This document shows, one piece after another, positions 1-9,438 of a stretch of 64,000 nt of DNA (position 1 is its first letter; every line of letters begins with the position of its first letter). Below the pieces are notes generated by a model that did no database searches, had not been told where the DNA came from, and was given only the letters and a program-made list of their open reading frames with translations. The DNA is taken from positions 1 through 64,000 of the forward strand of contig NZ_JXAG01000044.1 in assembly GCF_000814905.1 (NCBI RefSeq). Reading direction: 5' to 3'. The translations under genes and the position numbers were made by a program. Source of the stretch: Enterobacter sp. Bisph1. Lineage in GTDB: Bacteria; Pseudomonadota; Gammaproteobacteria; Enterobacterales; Enterobacteriaceae.

Positions 1-371
1 TCGCCGCTGATTGCACTCAGCATCTGCGCCATAAAACGCCCGCCGAAATCTTTAAACGCCAGCGTTGGCCCGTGGAACAACTCAAGGCAGCCGATATTGC
101 TTTCCACCGGTTTTACCGGTGCCGGAAAGGCAAAAGCGGCACGCACACGGGCTTCAAGTGCCTCCTGTGGAATTTCATCGCCGATATAAGCCGCGAGAAT
201 TTTCGCGCTGCGGGTAACGAAATCCTGCGCCAGCATGTCGTCGATTTCCGTCAGGCTGAATTCCGGCAGATCGTGCGGAAAGAACAGCCCCTGATTTTTC
301 CCCAGCCCCTGGGTCACGGCCTGCGCGAAGCTGACCTGTTCGTTATGATCTTTTAAGTTATACAGTTTCAT
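1..371 (-). CDS. thrC: Threonine synthase, N-terminal part (cut by window edge)
   Basis: PLP-dependent threonine synthase converts O-phosphohomoserine to threonine, the last step of threonine synthesis in the cytoplasm. Only about the first 123 residues are inside the window, starting MKLYNLKDHNEQVSFAQAV and running to a GPTLAFKDFGGRFM segment, which carries the lysine expected to hold PLP in this family. The ATG lies 3 bases beyond the thrB stop, so it is the last gene of the thrABC operon. The reading frame is intact to the window edge. Identity rests on the N-terminal match to E. coli ThrC and on operon context. Confidence 0.96.
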   Translation of the reverse strand, partial: MKLYNLKDHNEQVSFAQAVTQGLGKNQGLFFPHDLPEFSLTEIDDMLAQDFVTRSAKILAAYIGDEIPQEALEARVRAAFAFPAPVKPVESNIGCLELFHGPTLAFKDFGGRFMAQMLSAISG

Positions 372-374
372 TGG

Positions 375-1304
375 TTATCCCACTACGCGTGCGCCCGCCG
401 TGTCCAGCCGGCAAATATGAACAAAGCCTTCCTGATTTTGCAGATAGTGTTTTTCGAGCCAGTCGGCAACACGCTGGGCGGTTTCCGGCTTGTCACACAA
501 CGCAAACAGCGTTGGCCCGGAACCGGAAATCCCACAGGACAGCGCGCCAATATCGGCCACCGCCTTACGTGCATCAGCAAAGCCAGGTAACAGCTTCATG
601 CGGTACGGTTCGGCAATCACGTCTTTCATTAATTTTGCCGCCAGCGCAGGCTGACGGGTATAGCAGGCATGAATAAAGCCTGCTAAATGGCGACCGTGCG
701 CAATGCAATCCTGGCGGCGATACTGCGCCGGTAAAATCGCCCGTGCTTCCGCCGTGGAGACTTTAATGCCCGGGTACGCCAGCACCCACAGCCACTCATC
801 AAAGCCTGGCACCTGCTGGCTGATAATGCCGCTTTCTTCAATCATCAGCTGCATACCGCCGAGGTAGCAAGGGGCAACGTTATCGTAATGCACGCTGCCG
901 GAAATGCGCCCTTCCAGCTCGCCCATCAGTGCCAGCATGCGTGATTCACTCAGCGGTTTATGGCAGAACTCATTCATCGCCACCAGTGCCGCAACCACCG
1001 AGCAGGCGCTGGAGCCAAGCCCGGAACCAATCGGCATATTTTTTTCCAGCGTCATCGCCACCGGCACCTGCTTGCCAATCTCCTGGCAGAACAGCTCCCA
1101 GCATTGATAAACGATATTTTCCTTCGGCTCGGCGGGTAATTTACTGGCAAAACGGCCGATATTATTCAGGCTGAATTTGTCAGCGGCTTCCACTGAAACA
1201 TTGTCGCCTAACAATGTGCCGTCCACCGGCGTGACCGCCGCGCCAAGCACATCAAAACCTACGCTCATATTGGCACTGGAGGCCGGAGCATACACCTTCA
1301 CCAT
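375..1304 (-). CDS. thrB: Homoserine kinase
   Basis: GHMP-family kinase that phosphorylates homoserine with ATP in the threonine pathway. The protein is 309 residues, the E. coli length. The GHMP ATP-binding loop [12 protein letters not shown] is visible near residue 90, and a C-terminal glycine-rich segment [14 protein letters not shown] is typical of the family. The open frame extends 15 codons further upstream, but the ATG at 1304 ([19 protein letters not shown]) matches known ThrB proteins and begins one base after the thrA stop. That spacing implies translational coupling with thrA. Confidence 0.97.
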   Translation of the reverse strand: MVKVYAPASSANMSVGFDVLGAAVTPVDGTLLGDNVSVEAADKFSLNNIGRFASKLPAEPKENIVYQCWELFCQEIGKQVPVAMTLEKNMPIGSGLGSSACSVVAALVAMNEFCHKPLSESRMLALMGELEGRISGSVHYDNVAPCYLGGMQLMIEESGIISQQVPGFDEWLWVLAYPGIKVSTAEARAILPAQYRRQDCIAHGRHLAGFIHACYTRQPALAAKLMKDVIAEPYRMKLLPGFADARKAVADIGALSCGISGSGPTLFALCDKPETAQRVADWLEKHYLQNQEGFVHICRLDTAGARVVG

Positions 1305-1305
1305 C

Positions 1306-3768
1306 TTAGACTCCCAACTTCCAGGACAGGGTACGTAACAGATCGGCAAACACGCCCGCCGCCGTCACATCATTACCCGCGCCATAGCCGCGCAGCACCA
1401 GCGGTAACGGCTGATAATAGTGGCTGTAGAACGCCAGCGCGTTCTCACCGTTTTTCACTTTATATAACGGATCGTTGCCGTCAACTTCGGCAATTTTTAC
1501 CCGGCAGACGCCATCTTCTTCAATATTACCGACATAGCGCAGGACTTTTCCCTCATCACGGGCTTTTGCGACGCGTGCGGCAAAGGCATCATCCAGCTGC
1601 GGCAGACGTGCCATAAAGCTCTCAACATCCCCGGTAGCGTCAAAGCCCGCCGGCAGCACCGGTTCGATAACGATATCCGCAAGCTCCAGTTCACGTCCTG
1701 TTTCGCGTGCCAGAATCAGCAGTTTACGCGCAACATCCTGACCGGAGAGATCGTCCCGGGGATCCGGCTCGGTATAGCCCATTTCACGGGCCTGTCTGGT
1801 CGCGGCCGACAGGCTCATCCCCTCCTCCAGCTTGCCGAAGATATAGGACAGCGAGCCTGAAAGAATACCTGAGAATTGCTGCAGTTCATCCCCTGCATTG
1901 AGCAAGTTTTGCAGGTTTTCTATCACCGGCAACCCGGCACCGACGTTGGTGTCGTAGAGGAATTTACGCCGCGATTTTTCTGCCGCGCGACGCAGCTGAT
2001 GGTAATAATCCATCGTCGAGGTGTTGGCTTTTTTATTCGGCGTCACGACGTGAAAACCTTCACGCAGGAAATCGGCGTACTGATCGGCCACCGCCTGGCT
2101 GGAGGTACAATCCACAATCACCGGATTCAGCAGATGATACTCTTTTACCAGCCGAATCAAGCGCCCGAGATTAAACGGCTCTTTAGCCTGCGCCAGTTCA
2201 TCTTGCCAGTTATCGAGATTCAAACCGTGCACGTTGGTCATTAAGGCTTTTGAGTTCGCTACGCCACAAACGCGCAGATCAATATGTTTCTTTTTCAGCC
2301 AGGTCTGCTGGCGCTTGAGCTGCTCCAGCAGCGCGCCGCCAACGCCGCCAATGCCTATCAAGAAGACTTCGATCACCTGATCGGTGTTAAACAGCATCTG
2401 GTGGGTGACGCGCACGCCGGTGGTGGCATCATCGTTACTCACCACGACCGAGATCGAACGTTCAGAAGAACCCTGCGCAATGGCGACGATATTGATATTC
2501 GCCCGCGCCAGCGCGGCAAAGAACTTCGCCGAGATCCCGCGCAGCGTACGCATACCATCGCCGACAACGGAGATAATCGCCAGACGTTCCATCACCGCCA
2601 GCGGCTCCAGAAGCCCCTCTTTTAATTCCAGATAGAACTCATCGTTCATGGCGCGCTGGGCACGCTGACAATCGGACTGCGGCACACAGAAACTGATGCT
2701 GTATTCAGACGAGGATTGAGTAATCAGCACCACCGATATACCGGAGCGCGACATGGTGGCAAACACGCGGGCTGCCATGCCAACCATCCCCTTCATCCCC
2801 GGACCGGAGACGCTGAACATCGCCATATTATTCAGATTCGAAATGCCTTTTACCGGCAGGCCATCTTCATCAGACGTCGCGCCAATCAGCGTACCCGGCG
2901 CTTGCGGGTTGCCGGTATTTTTAATCAGACAAGGGATTTGAAACTGAGCGATAGGGGTAATGGTACGCGGATGGAGAACTTTGGCACCGAAGTAGGAGAG
3001 CTCCATCGCTTCCTGATAAGACATCGATTTCAAAAGCCTGGCGTCAGGCACCTGGCGCGGATCGCAGGTATAAACGCCGTCGACATCGGTCCAGATTTCA
3101 CAGCAATCGGCGCGTAAGCAGGCAGCTAAAACCGCCGCAGAATAGTCAGAACCGTTACGCCCAAGCACCACCAGTTCGCCCTTCTCGTTGCCGGCAGTAA
3201 AACCGGCCATCAGCACCATATGATCCTGCGGAATGCGGCTGGCGGCGATACGGCGAGTAGATTCTGCGATATCAACGGTGGATTCAAGGTAATGGCCGAC
3301 GGCAAGCAGTTTTTCTACCGGATCAATGACGCTGACTTTGTGTCCACGCGCTTCCAGCAGGCCCGCCATGATGGCGATAGATAATTTTTCACCACGGCAG
3401 ATTAACGCGGCGTTGATGCTGTCCGGGCATTGTCCAAGCAGGCTGATACCGTGCAGCACATGTTTGATCTGGGCGAACTCTTGCTCAACAACGGTTTTTA
3501 ACTGTGCGAGGGGGAAACCCGGCTGTGCGTCGGCAAGGCCTTGCAGTAGTTCGGTAAAAATACGCTCGGCGTCGCTAATGTTCGGGAGTGCATCCTGACC
3601 ACCAATCGTTTTTTCGATCATCGCCACCAAATGGTTGGTGATTTTCGCCGGGGCAGAGAGCACGGTGGCCACCTGCCCCTGCCTGGCATTACTTTCCAGG
3701 ATGTCGGCAACGCGCAGAAAACGCTCCGCATTTGCCACTGATGTACCGCCGAACTTCAACACTCGCAT
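1306..3768 (-). CDS. thrA: Bifunctional aspartokinase I / homoserine dehydrogenase I
   Basis: Two-domain enzyme of 820 residues that catalyses the first and third steps from aspartate to threonine. The N-terminal aspartokinase opens with [20 protein letters not shown]-type regulatory segments lie in the middle, for example the region around [10 protein letters not shown]-like residues near 440. The homoserine dehydrogenase part begins around residue 465 with the NAD(P)-binding [13 protein letters not shown]. In E. coli this isozyme is feedback-inhibited by threonine, and the domain order here is the same. It is the first structural gene after the thr leader and attenuator. Confidence 0.98.
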   Translation of the reverse strand: MRVLKFGGTSVANAERFLRVADILESNARQGQVATVLSAPAKITNHLVAMIEKTIGGQDALPNISDAERIFTELLQGLADAQPGFPLAQLKTVVEQEFAQIKHVLHGISLLGQCPDSINAALICRGEKLSIAIMAGLLEARGHKVSVIDPVEKLLAVGHYLESTVDIAESTRRIAASRIPQDHMVLMAGFTAGNEKGELVVLGRNGSDYSAAVLAACLRADCCEIWTDVDGVYTCDPRQVPDARLLKSMSYQEAMELSYFGAKVLHPRTITPIAQFQIPCLIKNTGNPQAPGTLIGATSDEDGLPVKGISNLNNMAMFSVSGPGMKGMVGMAARVFATMSRSGISVVLITQSSSEYSISFCVPQSDCQRAQRAMNDEFYLELKEGLLEPLAVMERLAIISVVGDGMRTLRGISAKFFAALARANINIVAIAQGSSERSISVVVSNDDATTGVRVTHQMLFNTDQVIEVFLIGIGGVGGALLEQLKRQQTWLKKKHIDLRVCGVANSKALMTNVHGLNLDNWQDELAQAKEPFNLGRLIRLVKEYHLLNPVIVDCTSSQAVADQYADFLREGFHVVTPNKKANTSTMDYYHQLRRAAEKSRRKFLYDTNVGAGLPVIENLQNLLNAGDELQQFSGILSGSLSYIFGKLEEGMSLSAATRQAREMGYTEPDPRDDLSGQDVARKLLILARETGRELELADIVIEPVLPAGFDATGDVESFMARLPQLDDAFAARVAKARDEGKVLRYVGNIEEDGVCRVKIAEVDGNDPLYKVKNGENALAFYSHYYQPLPLVLRGYGAGNDVTAAGVFADLLRTLSWKLGV

Positions 3769-3793
3769 GTTTTTACCCCTTAATCTCTGGTCG

Positions 3794-3825
3794 AAAAAAA
3801 AGCCCGCACTGTTCAGGTGCGGGCT
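3794..3825 (-). terminator. thr attenuator terminator
   Basis: Perfect 9-bp stem (AGCCCGCAC pairing with GTGCGGGCT) with a 7-base loop. On the minus strand it is followed by a run of 8 T. It sits between thrL and thrA, where the E. coli thr attenuator lies. Confidence 0.95.
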
Positions 3826-3848
3826 TTTTTCTGTGTTTCCTGTACGCG

Positions 3849-3917
3849 TCAGCCCGCACCGTTACCTGTGGTAATGGTGATGGTTGTAATAGTGGTAATG
3901 GTGCTGATGCGTTTCAT
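3849..3917 (-). CDS. thrL: thr operon leader peptide
   Basis: A 22-codon ORF beginning [12 protein letters not shown] and ending GNGAG, with 8 Thr and 5 Ile codons. Stalling of ribosomes on these codons when charged tRNA-Thr or tRNA-Ile is scarce is the known basis of attenuation of thrABC. The E. coli peptide has 21 residues with almost the same sequence. The attenuator hairpin lies 24 bases beyond the stop codon. The peptide has no function other than regulation. Confidence 0.95.
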   Translation of the reverse strand: MKRISTITTITTITITTGNGAG

Positions 3918-3960
3918 GGATGTTGTGTGCTCTGTATTATTATCTGTCTGTGCTGTATGC

Positions 3961-3995
3961 CTATATTGGTTAAAGTATCTGACCACGCAAGTCAA
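3961..3995 (-). promoter_or_regulatory. Probable thrL promoter region
   Basis: On the minus strand TTGACT (3995-3990) is followed by the AT-rich stretch TTTAACCAATATAGGCAT, about 45 to 80 bases upstream of thrL. The sequence is nearly the same as the E. coli thr promoter region. The exact -10 hexamer was not resolved. Confidence 0.7.
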
Positions 3996-4127
3996 TTTAT
4001 TTTTGTTTTTCGCGCTTTTACTCTTCTTCCCGGCTGCGCTAAAACCCCTTGCTTTTTCCACCGTTCAGGGTCATATAAACCCTGAATAGCAGTCACTTTA
4101 ACTATAAAAATATAGTATGAAAGCGAA

Positions 4128-4814
4128 TTACTCGGTGAGTTTTTTTTCGATATCGTGCAGCAAACGATGCAACATGGCGGTATCGCGTTGTTCCAGCAGC
4201 CCAAGACGCTGATCCAGCCAGTCGGCCATTTTAATGTCGTCAGCGACGCCTAATTTTTCCAGTAATCCACGCGCGCGCAAACGCAATGCGCGCAGTTGAT
4301 TATCATCAACCGGGGCGGCTGTCTGCGACGCGTGTTGCATTAATGATGCTAATTGATAGCAGAAAACCATCACCGCCTGGCCGAGATTCAGCGAAGGGTA
4401 ATCCGCCGCCATCGGCACGCCGGTTAAAATATCCGCCAGCGCCAGTTCCTCGTTAGTTAAGCCGGAATCTTCACGGCCAAACACTAACGCCGCGCCGCTC
4501 AGCCATGTGCTTTTCTCTTCTAACAGCGGCACCAGTTCAGCGGGGGTGGCGTAATAATGGAATTTCGCCCGGCTGCGCGCTGTGGTGGCGATGGTAAAGG
4601 GAATATCCGCCAGCGCCTCGGCGAGGGTGGCATAAGTTTTAATATTATCAAGGATATCTCCGGAGCCGTGCGCAACCCGCCGCGCGCCCTCCTGCAAATG
4701 CGCGTCGCTATCGACTATGCGCAAATCGCTAAATCCCATGGTTTTCATCGCGCGAGCAGCGGCGCCAACATTCTCCGCGCGGGCGGGGGAAACAAGTACA
4801 ACAGCCAAATGCAT
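4128..4814 (-). CDS. lasT: TrmJ-like tRNA/rRNA methyltransferase (SpoU/TrmH superfamily)
   Basis: A 228-residue protein that matches E. coli LasT/YjtD along its length, including PARAENVGAAARAMKTMGF near the N-terminus. The SPOUT-fold signature segments ALVFGREDSGLTNEELALAD and YPSLNLGQAVMV form the SAM-binding knot. The family methylates ribose 2'-OH groups in RNA, but the substrate of LasT is not established. It lies between the thr leader and yjjY/arcA, as in E. coli, and is transcribed on its own. Confidence 0.9.
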   Translation of the reverse strand: MHLAVVLVSPARAENVGAAARAMKTMGFSDLRIVDSDAHLQEGARRVAHGSGDILDNIKTYATLAEALADIPFTIATTARSRAKFHYYATPAELVPLLEEKSTWLSGAALVFGREDSGLTNEELALADILTGVPMAADYPSLNLGQAVMVFCYQLASLMQHASQTAAPVDDNQLRALRLRARGLLEKLGVADDIKMADWLDQRLGLLEQRDTAMLHRLLHDIEKKLTE

Positions 4815-5213
4815 TTTACTTTCTCATCTCAACAGACACTGCGCAGAAATGTGAACCTTGTCATCATACTACGCGGTGCGAATTTACAATTATGTAACAC
4901 GCTTCACTGATTTAGCCTTTGGGAACGCTTAAAAAAAGCTAAACTGTTTATCAGTAATATTACCAGGGTATAAGCAATCAACCGGGGCTTATCCCTATGT
5001 TTAATCATGGTATTTTAACTGATAATCGGCTCTGCGTATTGGATTCACCGTGTTTATCAATTAATATGCGCAACTAGTTGGTTTATTGAAAAATTGTAAT
5101 AAACGATAGCATTTGGCTATCAAGATTTCGCCAAACTGTTAACGTGCTACAATTGAACTTGATATATGTCAACGAAGCGTAGTTTTATTGGGTGTCACTT
5201 ACGTCTTAGCCTG
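4815..5213. other. Intergenic region between lasT and yjjY
   Basis: About 400 bases of AT-rich sequence with no supported ORF. It should contain the lasT promoter and distal arcA promoters. The one recognisable element is the FNR-like site at 5159-5172, listed separately. Confidence 0.6.
5159..5172 (+). promoter_or_regulatory. FNR-type site upstream of arcA
   Basis: TTGATATATGTCAA matches the FNR consensus TTGATNNNNATCAA at 9 of 10 defined bases. Anaerobic FNR activation of arcA is known in E. coli. The site lies about 280 bases upstream of the arcA ATG, which suggests a long leader. Confidence 0.65.
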
Positions 5214-5354
5214 TTATGTTGCTGTTAAAATGGTTAGGATGACAGCCGTTTTTGACACTGTCGGGTTCAGAGGGAAAGTGCCCACGACCAAGCTAATGAT
5301 GTTGTTGACGTTGATGGAAGGTGCATCAAGAACGCAATTACGTACTTTAGTCAT
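5214..5354 (-). CDS. yjjY: Conserved microprotein YjjY
   Basis: A 46-residue ORF starting MTKVRNCVLDAPSINVNN and ending ILTILTAT, nearly identical to E. coli yjjY as I recall it and in the same divergent position relative to arcA. No signal or enzyme motif is visible; the C-terminus is mildly hydrophobic. Its function is unknown. It is read antisense to the leader region of arcA, so the conservation could reflect the protein, the overlapping control region, or both. The reading frame is kept with mostly conservative changes, which favours a real product. Confidence 0.7.
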   Translation of the reverse strand: MTKVRNCVLDAPSINVNNIISLVVGTFPLNPTVSKTAVILTILTAT

Positions 5355-5448
5355 GTTACGCCGTCATGTTAATTTTCCACATGTACCAGGCTGGTCAGGG
5401 ACTTTTGTACTTCCTGTTTCGATTTAGTTGGCAATTTAGGTAGCAAAC

Positions 5449-6165
5449 ATGCAGACCCCGCACATTCTTATTGTTGAAGACGAGTTGGTAACACGCAACA
5501 CGTTAAAAAGCATTTTCGAAGCAGAAGGCTACGATGTCTTTGAAGCGACTGATGGCGCTGAAATGCATCAGATCCTGTCTGATAATGACATCAATCTGGT
5601 GATCATGGATATCAATCTGCCGGGTAAAAACGGTCTTTTGCTGGCGCGTGAATTACGCGAACAGGCGGATGTCGCGCTCATGTTTTTAACCGGTCGTGAT
5701 AACGAAGTCGATAAGATTCTGGGCCTCGAAATCGGCGCTGATGACTATATCACCAAGCCGTTTAATCCGCGTGAATTGACTATCCGTGCGCGTAACCTGC
5801 TGTCACGTACCATGAATCTGGGTACGGTAAGCGAAGAACGCCGTAGCGTTGATAGCTACAAGTTCAACGGCTGGGAACTGGATATCAATAGCCGCTCGCT
5901 GATTAGCCCGAACGGCGATCAGTATAAGCTGCCGCGTAGCGAATTTCGCGCGATGCTGCACTTCTGCGAAAACCCAGGCAAAATCCAGTCTCGTGCTGAA
6001 CTGCTGAAGAAGATGACCGGTCGCGAGCTGAAGCCCCATGACCGTACCGTCGACGTGACTATTCGTCGTATCCGTAAGCATTTCGAATCGACGCCGGACA
6101 CGCCGGAAATCATCGCCACCATCCACGGCGAAGGTTACCGTTTCTGCGGTGATTTGCAGGAATAA
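5449..6165 (+). CDS. arcA: Aerobic respiration response regulator ArcA
   Basis: OmpR/PhoB-family response regulator of 238 residues, the partner of the ArcB sensor kinase that represses aerobic metabolism genes under low oxygen. The receiver domain (about 1-120) contains VEDE near residue 9 and the phosphoacceptor Asp54 in [10 protein letters not shown]. The C-terminal winged-helix domain includes the [15 protein letters not shown] recognition segment. The start [12 protein letters not shown] matches E. coli. A strong bidirectional terminator follows. In E. coli creD lies beyond arcA; here creA follows directly. Confidence 0.98.
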   Translation: MQTPHILIVEDELVTRNTLKSIFEAEGYDVFEATDGAEMHQILSDNDINLVIMDINLPGKNGLLLARELREQADVALMFLTGRDNEVDKILGLEIGADDYITKPFNPRELTIRARNLLSRTMNLGTVSEERRSVDSYKFNGWELDINSRSLISPNGDQYKLPRSEFRAMLHFCENPGKIQSRAELLKKMTGRELKPHDRTVDVTIRRIRKHFESTPDTPEIIATIHGEGYRFCGDLQE

Positions 6166-6180
6166 CCCCGCATATTGCTA

Positions 6181-6209
6181 AAAAAGCGGCGCTCAGCGCC
6201 GCTTTTTTT
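6181..6209. terminator. Bidirectional terminator between arcA and creA
   Basis: GCGGCG/CGCCGC stem with loop CTCAG, preceded by a run of A and followed by a run of 7 T. It can end both arcA (plus) and creA (minus) transcripts. Confidence 0.9.
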
Positions 6210-6227
6210 ATGCCTGCCCAACCCGGT

Positions 6228-6701
6228 TTATTTACTCCAGGGAATAATGGGCACCGCGCTTAAGGCGTTTTTGGGCGATCCTTCGACCACTTTATCGGAA
6301 TAAGCTAAGTAGGCGAGAGTATTACGTTTCGCATCATAGAAGCGCACCACCTGCAATTTCTTAAACACTAACGAGGTCCGTTTCTGAAAAACGACATCGC
6401 CCTGCGCTTTACCGTTTTTAATCTTGTCGCTTAGCTCAACCGGTCCTACCTGCTGACAAGAGATGGCAGCGTCGGAGGTATCCTCTGCCAGGCCTAACCC
6501 ACCTTTGATACCGCCGGTTTTCGCCCGGCTGATATAACAGGTCACGTTTTTTACGTCTGGATCATCAAAAGCTTCCACCACAATTTTGTGATCCGGGCCA
6601 AACATTTTGAACACTGTATCGACTGAACCTATTTCTTCTGCCTGCGCCGAGCCGTAAGCCGCCAGCATGAGCATCGGAAGGATTAACTTTGTATATTTCA
6701 T
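6228..6701 (-). CDS. creA: CreA family periplasmic protein
   Basis: A 157-residue protein with a clear signal peptide ([21 protein letters not shown], cleaved near residue 21). The mature part matches E. coli CreA, with [17 protein letters not shown] and a C-terminal [11 protein letters not shown]. The molecular function of CreA is not known. In E. coli it is the first gene of creABCD, but here no creB, creC or creD lies next to it. CreA is therefore unlikely to act only as part of that two-component system in this strain. Confidence 0.92.
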   Translation of the reverse strand: MKYTKLILPMLMLAAYGSAQAEEIGSVDTVFKMFGPDHKIVVEAFDDPDVKNVTCYISRAKTGGIKGGLGLAEDTSDAAISCQQVGPVELSDKIKNGKAQGDVVFQKRTSLVFKKLQVVRFYDAKRNTLAYLAYSDKVVEGSPKNALSAVPIIPWSK

Positions 6702-6914
6702 ATTGTTACCATTTTTGAATATTACGTTTAGTAACTATTCACCTTTCTAATGAGAAAATGTTTGCAGATCACTTATTTACAAATTTTATTATGAAAATCA
6801 GGCACAATGCTGATTTGCGCACAAAAAAACTACCGAATGCCAAACACCACAAAACCCGTTATTATCCGTTGCCTGGTATCGGCGTTAATGTAGTTTTAAG
6901 GAAGAGGACATTAT

Positions 6915-7790
6915 ATGGATCAGGCTGGGATCATTCGCGACCTACTTTCCTGGCTGGAAGGCCATCTGGATCAACCGCTCTCTTTGGACAATGTGGCGGC
7001 AAAAGCGGGTTATTCCAAGTGGCATCTGCAAAGGATGTTCAAAGACGTCACTGGCCACGCTATCGGTGCTTATATTCGCGCCCGCCGTCTATCGAAATCC
7101 GCCGTTGCGCTGCGCCTTACCGCCCGGCCGATTCTGGATATTGCGCTGCAATACCGCTTCGATTCGCAGCAAACCTTCACCCGCGCGTTCAAAAAACAGT
7201 TTACGGTGACCCCGGCGCTCTATCGTCGCTCGCCTGACTGGAGCGCCTTTGGCATTCGTCCGCCGTTGCGCCTGGGCGAATTTAAAATGCCAAAATATGA
7301 GTTTGTCACGCTGCCGCCCCTGCGCCTTGTCGGCACGACCCAAAGCTACACCTGCTCGCTGGAGGAGATCTCGGATTTCCGTAACCAGATGCGTATTCAG
7401 TTCTGGCGCGAGTTTTTAAGTAATTCGCCGAAGATCCCGCCGGAAATCTACGGCCTGAATGAACCGCGCCCAAGCCTCGAAAAAGATGACGAGCAGGAAG
7501 TCTTTTACACCACCGCGCTGACACCGGAGATGGCGAACGGCTATGTGAGTAACGCGCAGCCGGTGCTGCTGGAAGGCGGCGACTACGTCGCTTTCTTCTA
7601 CGAAGGCTCACCGCATGGCTTTCAGGATTTCATCCTGACCGTTTACGGAACCTGCATGCCCATGTTGAACCTTACGCGTCGTAAAGGCCAGGATATCGAG
7701 CATTTTTACCCGCAGCATGAAAACGTGCGCGACGACAATGAGCCGCCCACCCATATCCGCTGCGAGTATCTGGTTCCCCTGCGCCGTTAA
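6915..7790 (+). CDS. rob: Right origin-binding protein Rob, AraC/XylS regulator
   Basis: A 291-residue transcription factor. The N-terminal AraC-type double HTH covers residues 1-110 and contains AGYSKWHLQRMFKDVTGH and YRFDSQQTFTRAFKKQF. The C-terminal GyrI-like domain is the part that in E. coli Rob binds effectors such as bile salts. Rob activates stress and multidrug genes of the mar/sox/rob regulon. The gene is divergent from creA, and its stop codon shares a TTAA tetranucleotide with the stop of the convergent gpmB, so there is no room for a dedicated terminator. Confidence 0.97.
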   Translation: MDQAGIIRDLLSWLEGHLDQPLSLDNVAAKAGYSKWHLQRMFKDVTGHAIGAYIRARRLSKSAVALRLTARPILDIALQYRFDSQQTFTRAFKKQFTVTPALYRRSPDWSAFGIRPPLRLGEFKMPKYEFVTLPPLRLVGTTQSYTCSLEEISDFRNQMRIQFWREFLSNSPKIPPEIYGLNEPRPSLEKDDEQEVFYTTALTPEMANGYVSNAQPVLLEGGDYVAFFYEGSPHGFQDFILTVYGTCMPMLNLTRRKGQDIEHFYPQHENVRDDNEPPTHIRCEYLVPLRR

Positions 7791-8434
7791 CGCTGCAGTT
7801 CATCCAACGCCGGCGCGTCCAGATGCGAGACGTCGCCTGCGGTTTCCACCACCCATCCCGACGCCAGCCACGGGCTATGCTGGTAATCGATGCGGGAGAT
7901 TGAACAGTTGCGTAAACGCAGGCGACGCTCTGCATAGGCCGGAAGCCCGAGGATGGTACTGACCAGGCAGCCCAGCGCCATCCCGTGGCTCACCAGCAGC
8001 GGACGGCTTCCCTCGGGGAGTTCAAGGCAGGTTGCCAGCGCCGCATGCATTCGGTCGCTTAGCTCCTGCATAGATTCCCCATCCGGAATGCGGCCATCGG
8101 CCGTGCCATTCACCAACTGGCGACGCCAGCTCTCTTCTTCTTCGGTCAGGGAATCGATATGTCGGCGCTCAAGCACGCCCATATCCAGCTCGCGCAGGCG
8201 CGGCTCAAAAGTAATGTCGCAACCACAGACGTCGGCGATGATCTCAGCCGTCCGGCGGGTACGTCCCAGGTCGCTGGCAATAACATGGGTAATGCCCAGC
8301 GCTTTGGCGCGCTCAGCCACCTGCCACGCCTGTTTCTCACCTTTTTCGGTTAACGGACTGTCTGACTGGCCTTGAATACGACGCTCGGCGTTCCACTGCG
8401 TTTCACCGTGGCGAACAAGGTATACCTGTAACAT
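7787..8434 (-). CDS. gpmB: GpmB-type histidine phosphatase (phosphoglycerate mutase-like)
   Basis: Histidine phosphatase superfamily protein of 215 residues. The catalytic RHGET motif gives His9 in [12 protein letters not shown], and a second conserved histidine occurs in LLVSHGMAL near residue 150. It is named for cofactor-dependent phosphoglycerate mutase, but whether it is a true mutase is doubtful even in E. coli, and a phosphatase role is possible. It is convergent with rob (4-base overlap) and divergent from yjjX. Confidence 0.93.
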   Translation of the reverse strand: MLQVYLVRHGETQWNAERRIQGQSDSPLTEKGEKQAWQVAERAKALGITHVIASDLGRTRRTAEIIADVCGCDITFEPRLRELDMGVLERRHIDSLTEEEESWRRQLVNGTADGRIPDGESMQELSDRMHAALATCLELPEGSRPLLVSHGMALGCLVSTILGLPAYAERRLRLRNCSISRIDYQHSPWLASGWVVETAGDVSHLDAPALDELQR

Positions 8435-8529
8435 GCTTTTTTATCCATTATACTGCGATGAATTTATTATCTGAGGAAGGTCACTGTTCGGGGCCTGGTA
8501 CGCATCGCCCAAACATACCGCTATTGATT

Positions 8530-9045
8530 ATGCATCATGTTGTCTGTGCTACCACCAATCCCGCTAAAATTCGGGCAATTCTGCACGCTTTTAGCGCCAT
8601 CTTTGGCGAAGGATCCTGCCATATTGACGCCGTTTCCGTCGAGAGCGGCGTACCGGAACAGCCTCTTGGCAGTGAAGAAACGCGTGCTGGCGCACGAAAT
8701 CGTGTGCTCAATGCCCGTCAAGCGCATCCTGAAGCAGACTTTTGGGTGGCGATAGAAGCCGGTATCGACGAAGGCAGTACCTTTAGCTGGGTAGTCATTG
8801 AAAATCACCAGCGTAAAGGGGAAGCCCGCTCGGCGACGCTGCCGCTACCGGAGGTTATTTTGCAGCGTGTACGCGCCGGTGAAGCGCTCGGACCGGTGAT
8901 GTCGCACTACAGTGGAATTGATGAGATCGGCCGCAAAGAGGGTGCAATTGGCATCTTTACCGCCGGAAAACTGACCCGTGAAAGCGTTTATCACCAGGCG
9001 GTGATTCTGGCCCTCAGCCCGTTTCACAACGCCATTTATGGCTGA
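8530..9045 (+). CDS. yjjX: Inosine/xanthosine triphosphatase
   Basis: A 171-residue protein of the YjjX/NTPase family. It hydrolyses non-canonical purine triphosphates (ITP, XTP) so that they are not incorporated into nucleic acid. The open frame continues 24 codons upstream, but the ATG at 8530 gives [18 protein letters not shown], which matches the family start. Conserved segments are [20 protein letters not shown] and [10 protein letters not shown]. The 3' end overlaps the convergent trpR by 10 bases. Confidence 0.94.
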   Translation: MHHVVCATTNPAKIRAILHAFSAIFGEGSCHIDAVSVESGVPEQPLGSEETRAGARNRVLNARQAHPEADFWVAIEAGIDEGSTFSWVVIENHQRKGEARSATLPLPEVILQRVRAGEALGPVMSHYSGIDEIGRKEGAIGIFTAGKLTRESVYHQAVILALSPFHNAIYG

Positions 9046-9365
9046 TTGTTCAGCAGCGTCTCTTCCAGCCACAAACGCAGATCGGCCGGTGCGGCTTTAA
9101 GGCTGTTTGAGCCACGCGTAATGGTGGCAATGCCAGCGCCAAGCTCGCTTTTTAACTCGCGCTGGCTCATCTCGCCGCGCAGCAGCTCTTCGATAATGCG
9201 CACTCTGGTGCCCAGCGACTCGCGCTCATCCGGCGTCAGCATCAGGTTAAGCAGCGGAATGTGCAGATCCTTTTCAAAAGATTGCCGGACCAGTTCAACG
9301 AAGCGTTGCCACTCCTGGTCGCGCTGTTCGGCCATCGCTGCCGAATAGGGAGATTGCTGGTTCAT
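9036..9365 (-). CDS. trpR: trp operon repressor TrpR
   Basis: Tryptophan-activated repressor of 109 residues, all-helical dimer. The family segment [20 protein letters not shown] is present, and the helix-turn-helix around residues 68-92 reads [21 protein letters not shown]. It represses trp operon, aroH, mtr and its own gene in E. coli. A palindrome at 9393-9418 upstream is placed for autoregulation. The gene follows slt on the same strand and ends inside the 3' end of yjjX. Confidence 0.98.
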   Translation of the reverse strand: MNQQSPYSAAMAEQRDQEWQRFVELVRQSFEKDLHIPLLNLMLTPDERESLGTRVRIIEELLRGEMSQRELKSELGAGIATITRGSNSLKAAPADLRLWLEETLLNNQP

Positions 9366-9392
9366 AGTTAGCCGCCATGTTCAGGGTTAAAG

Positions 9393-9422
9393 ATGCGTAC
9401 TCTTTAGCGAGTACGCATCATA
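9393..9422 (-). promoter_or_regulatory. trpR operator with overlapping -10
   Basis: Perfect 10-bp inverted repeat (ATGCGTACTC and its complement, 6-base spacer) at 9393-9418. Its GTACT...AGTAC half-sites have the same spacing as in the E. coli Trp operator. A minus-strand TATGAT (9422-9417) overlaps its upstream edge and is a good -10. Repressor bound here would block the promoter. Confidence 0.82.
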
Positions 9423-9438
9423 GCATAAACCGCGGAAA

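Noticed and set aside
5188-5427. 79-codon plus-strand ORF before arcA
   Set aside because: It is the antisense shadow of yjjY and the arcA leader; no known protein resembles it.
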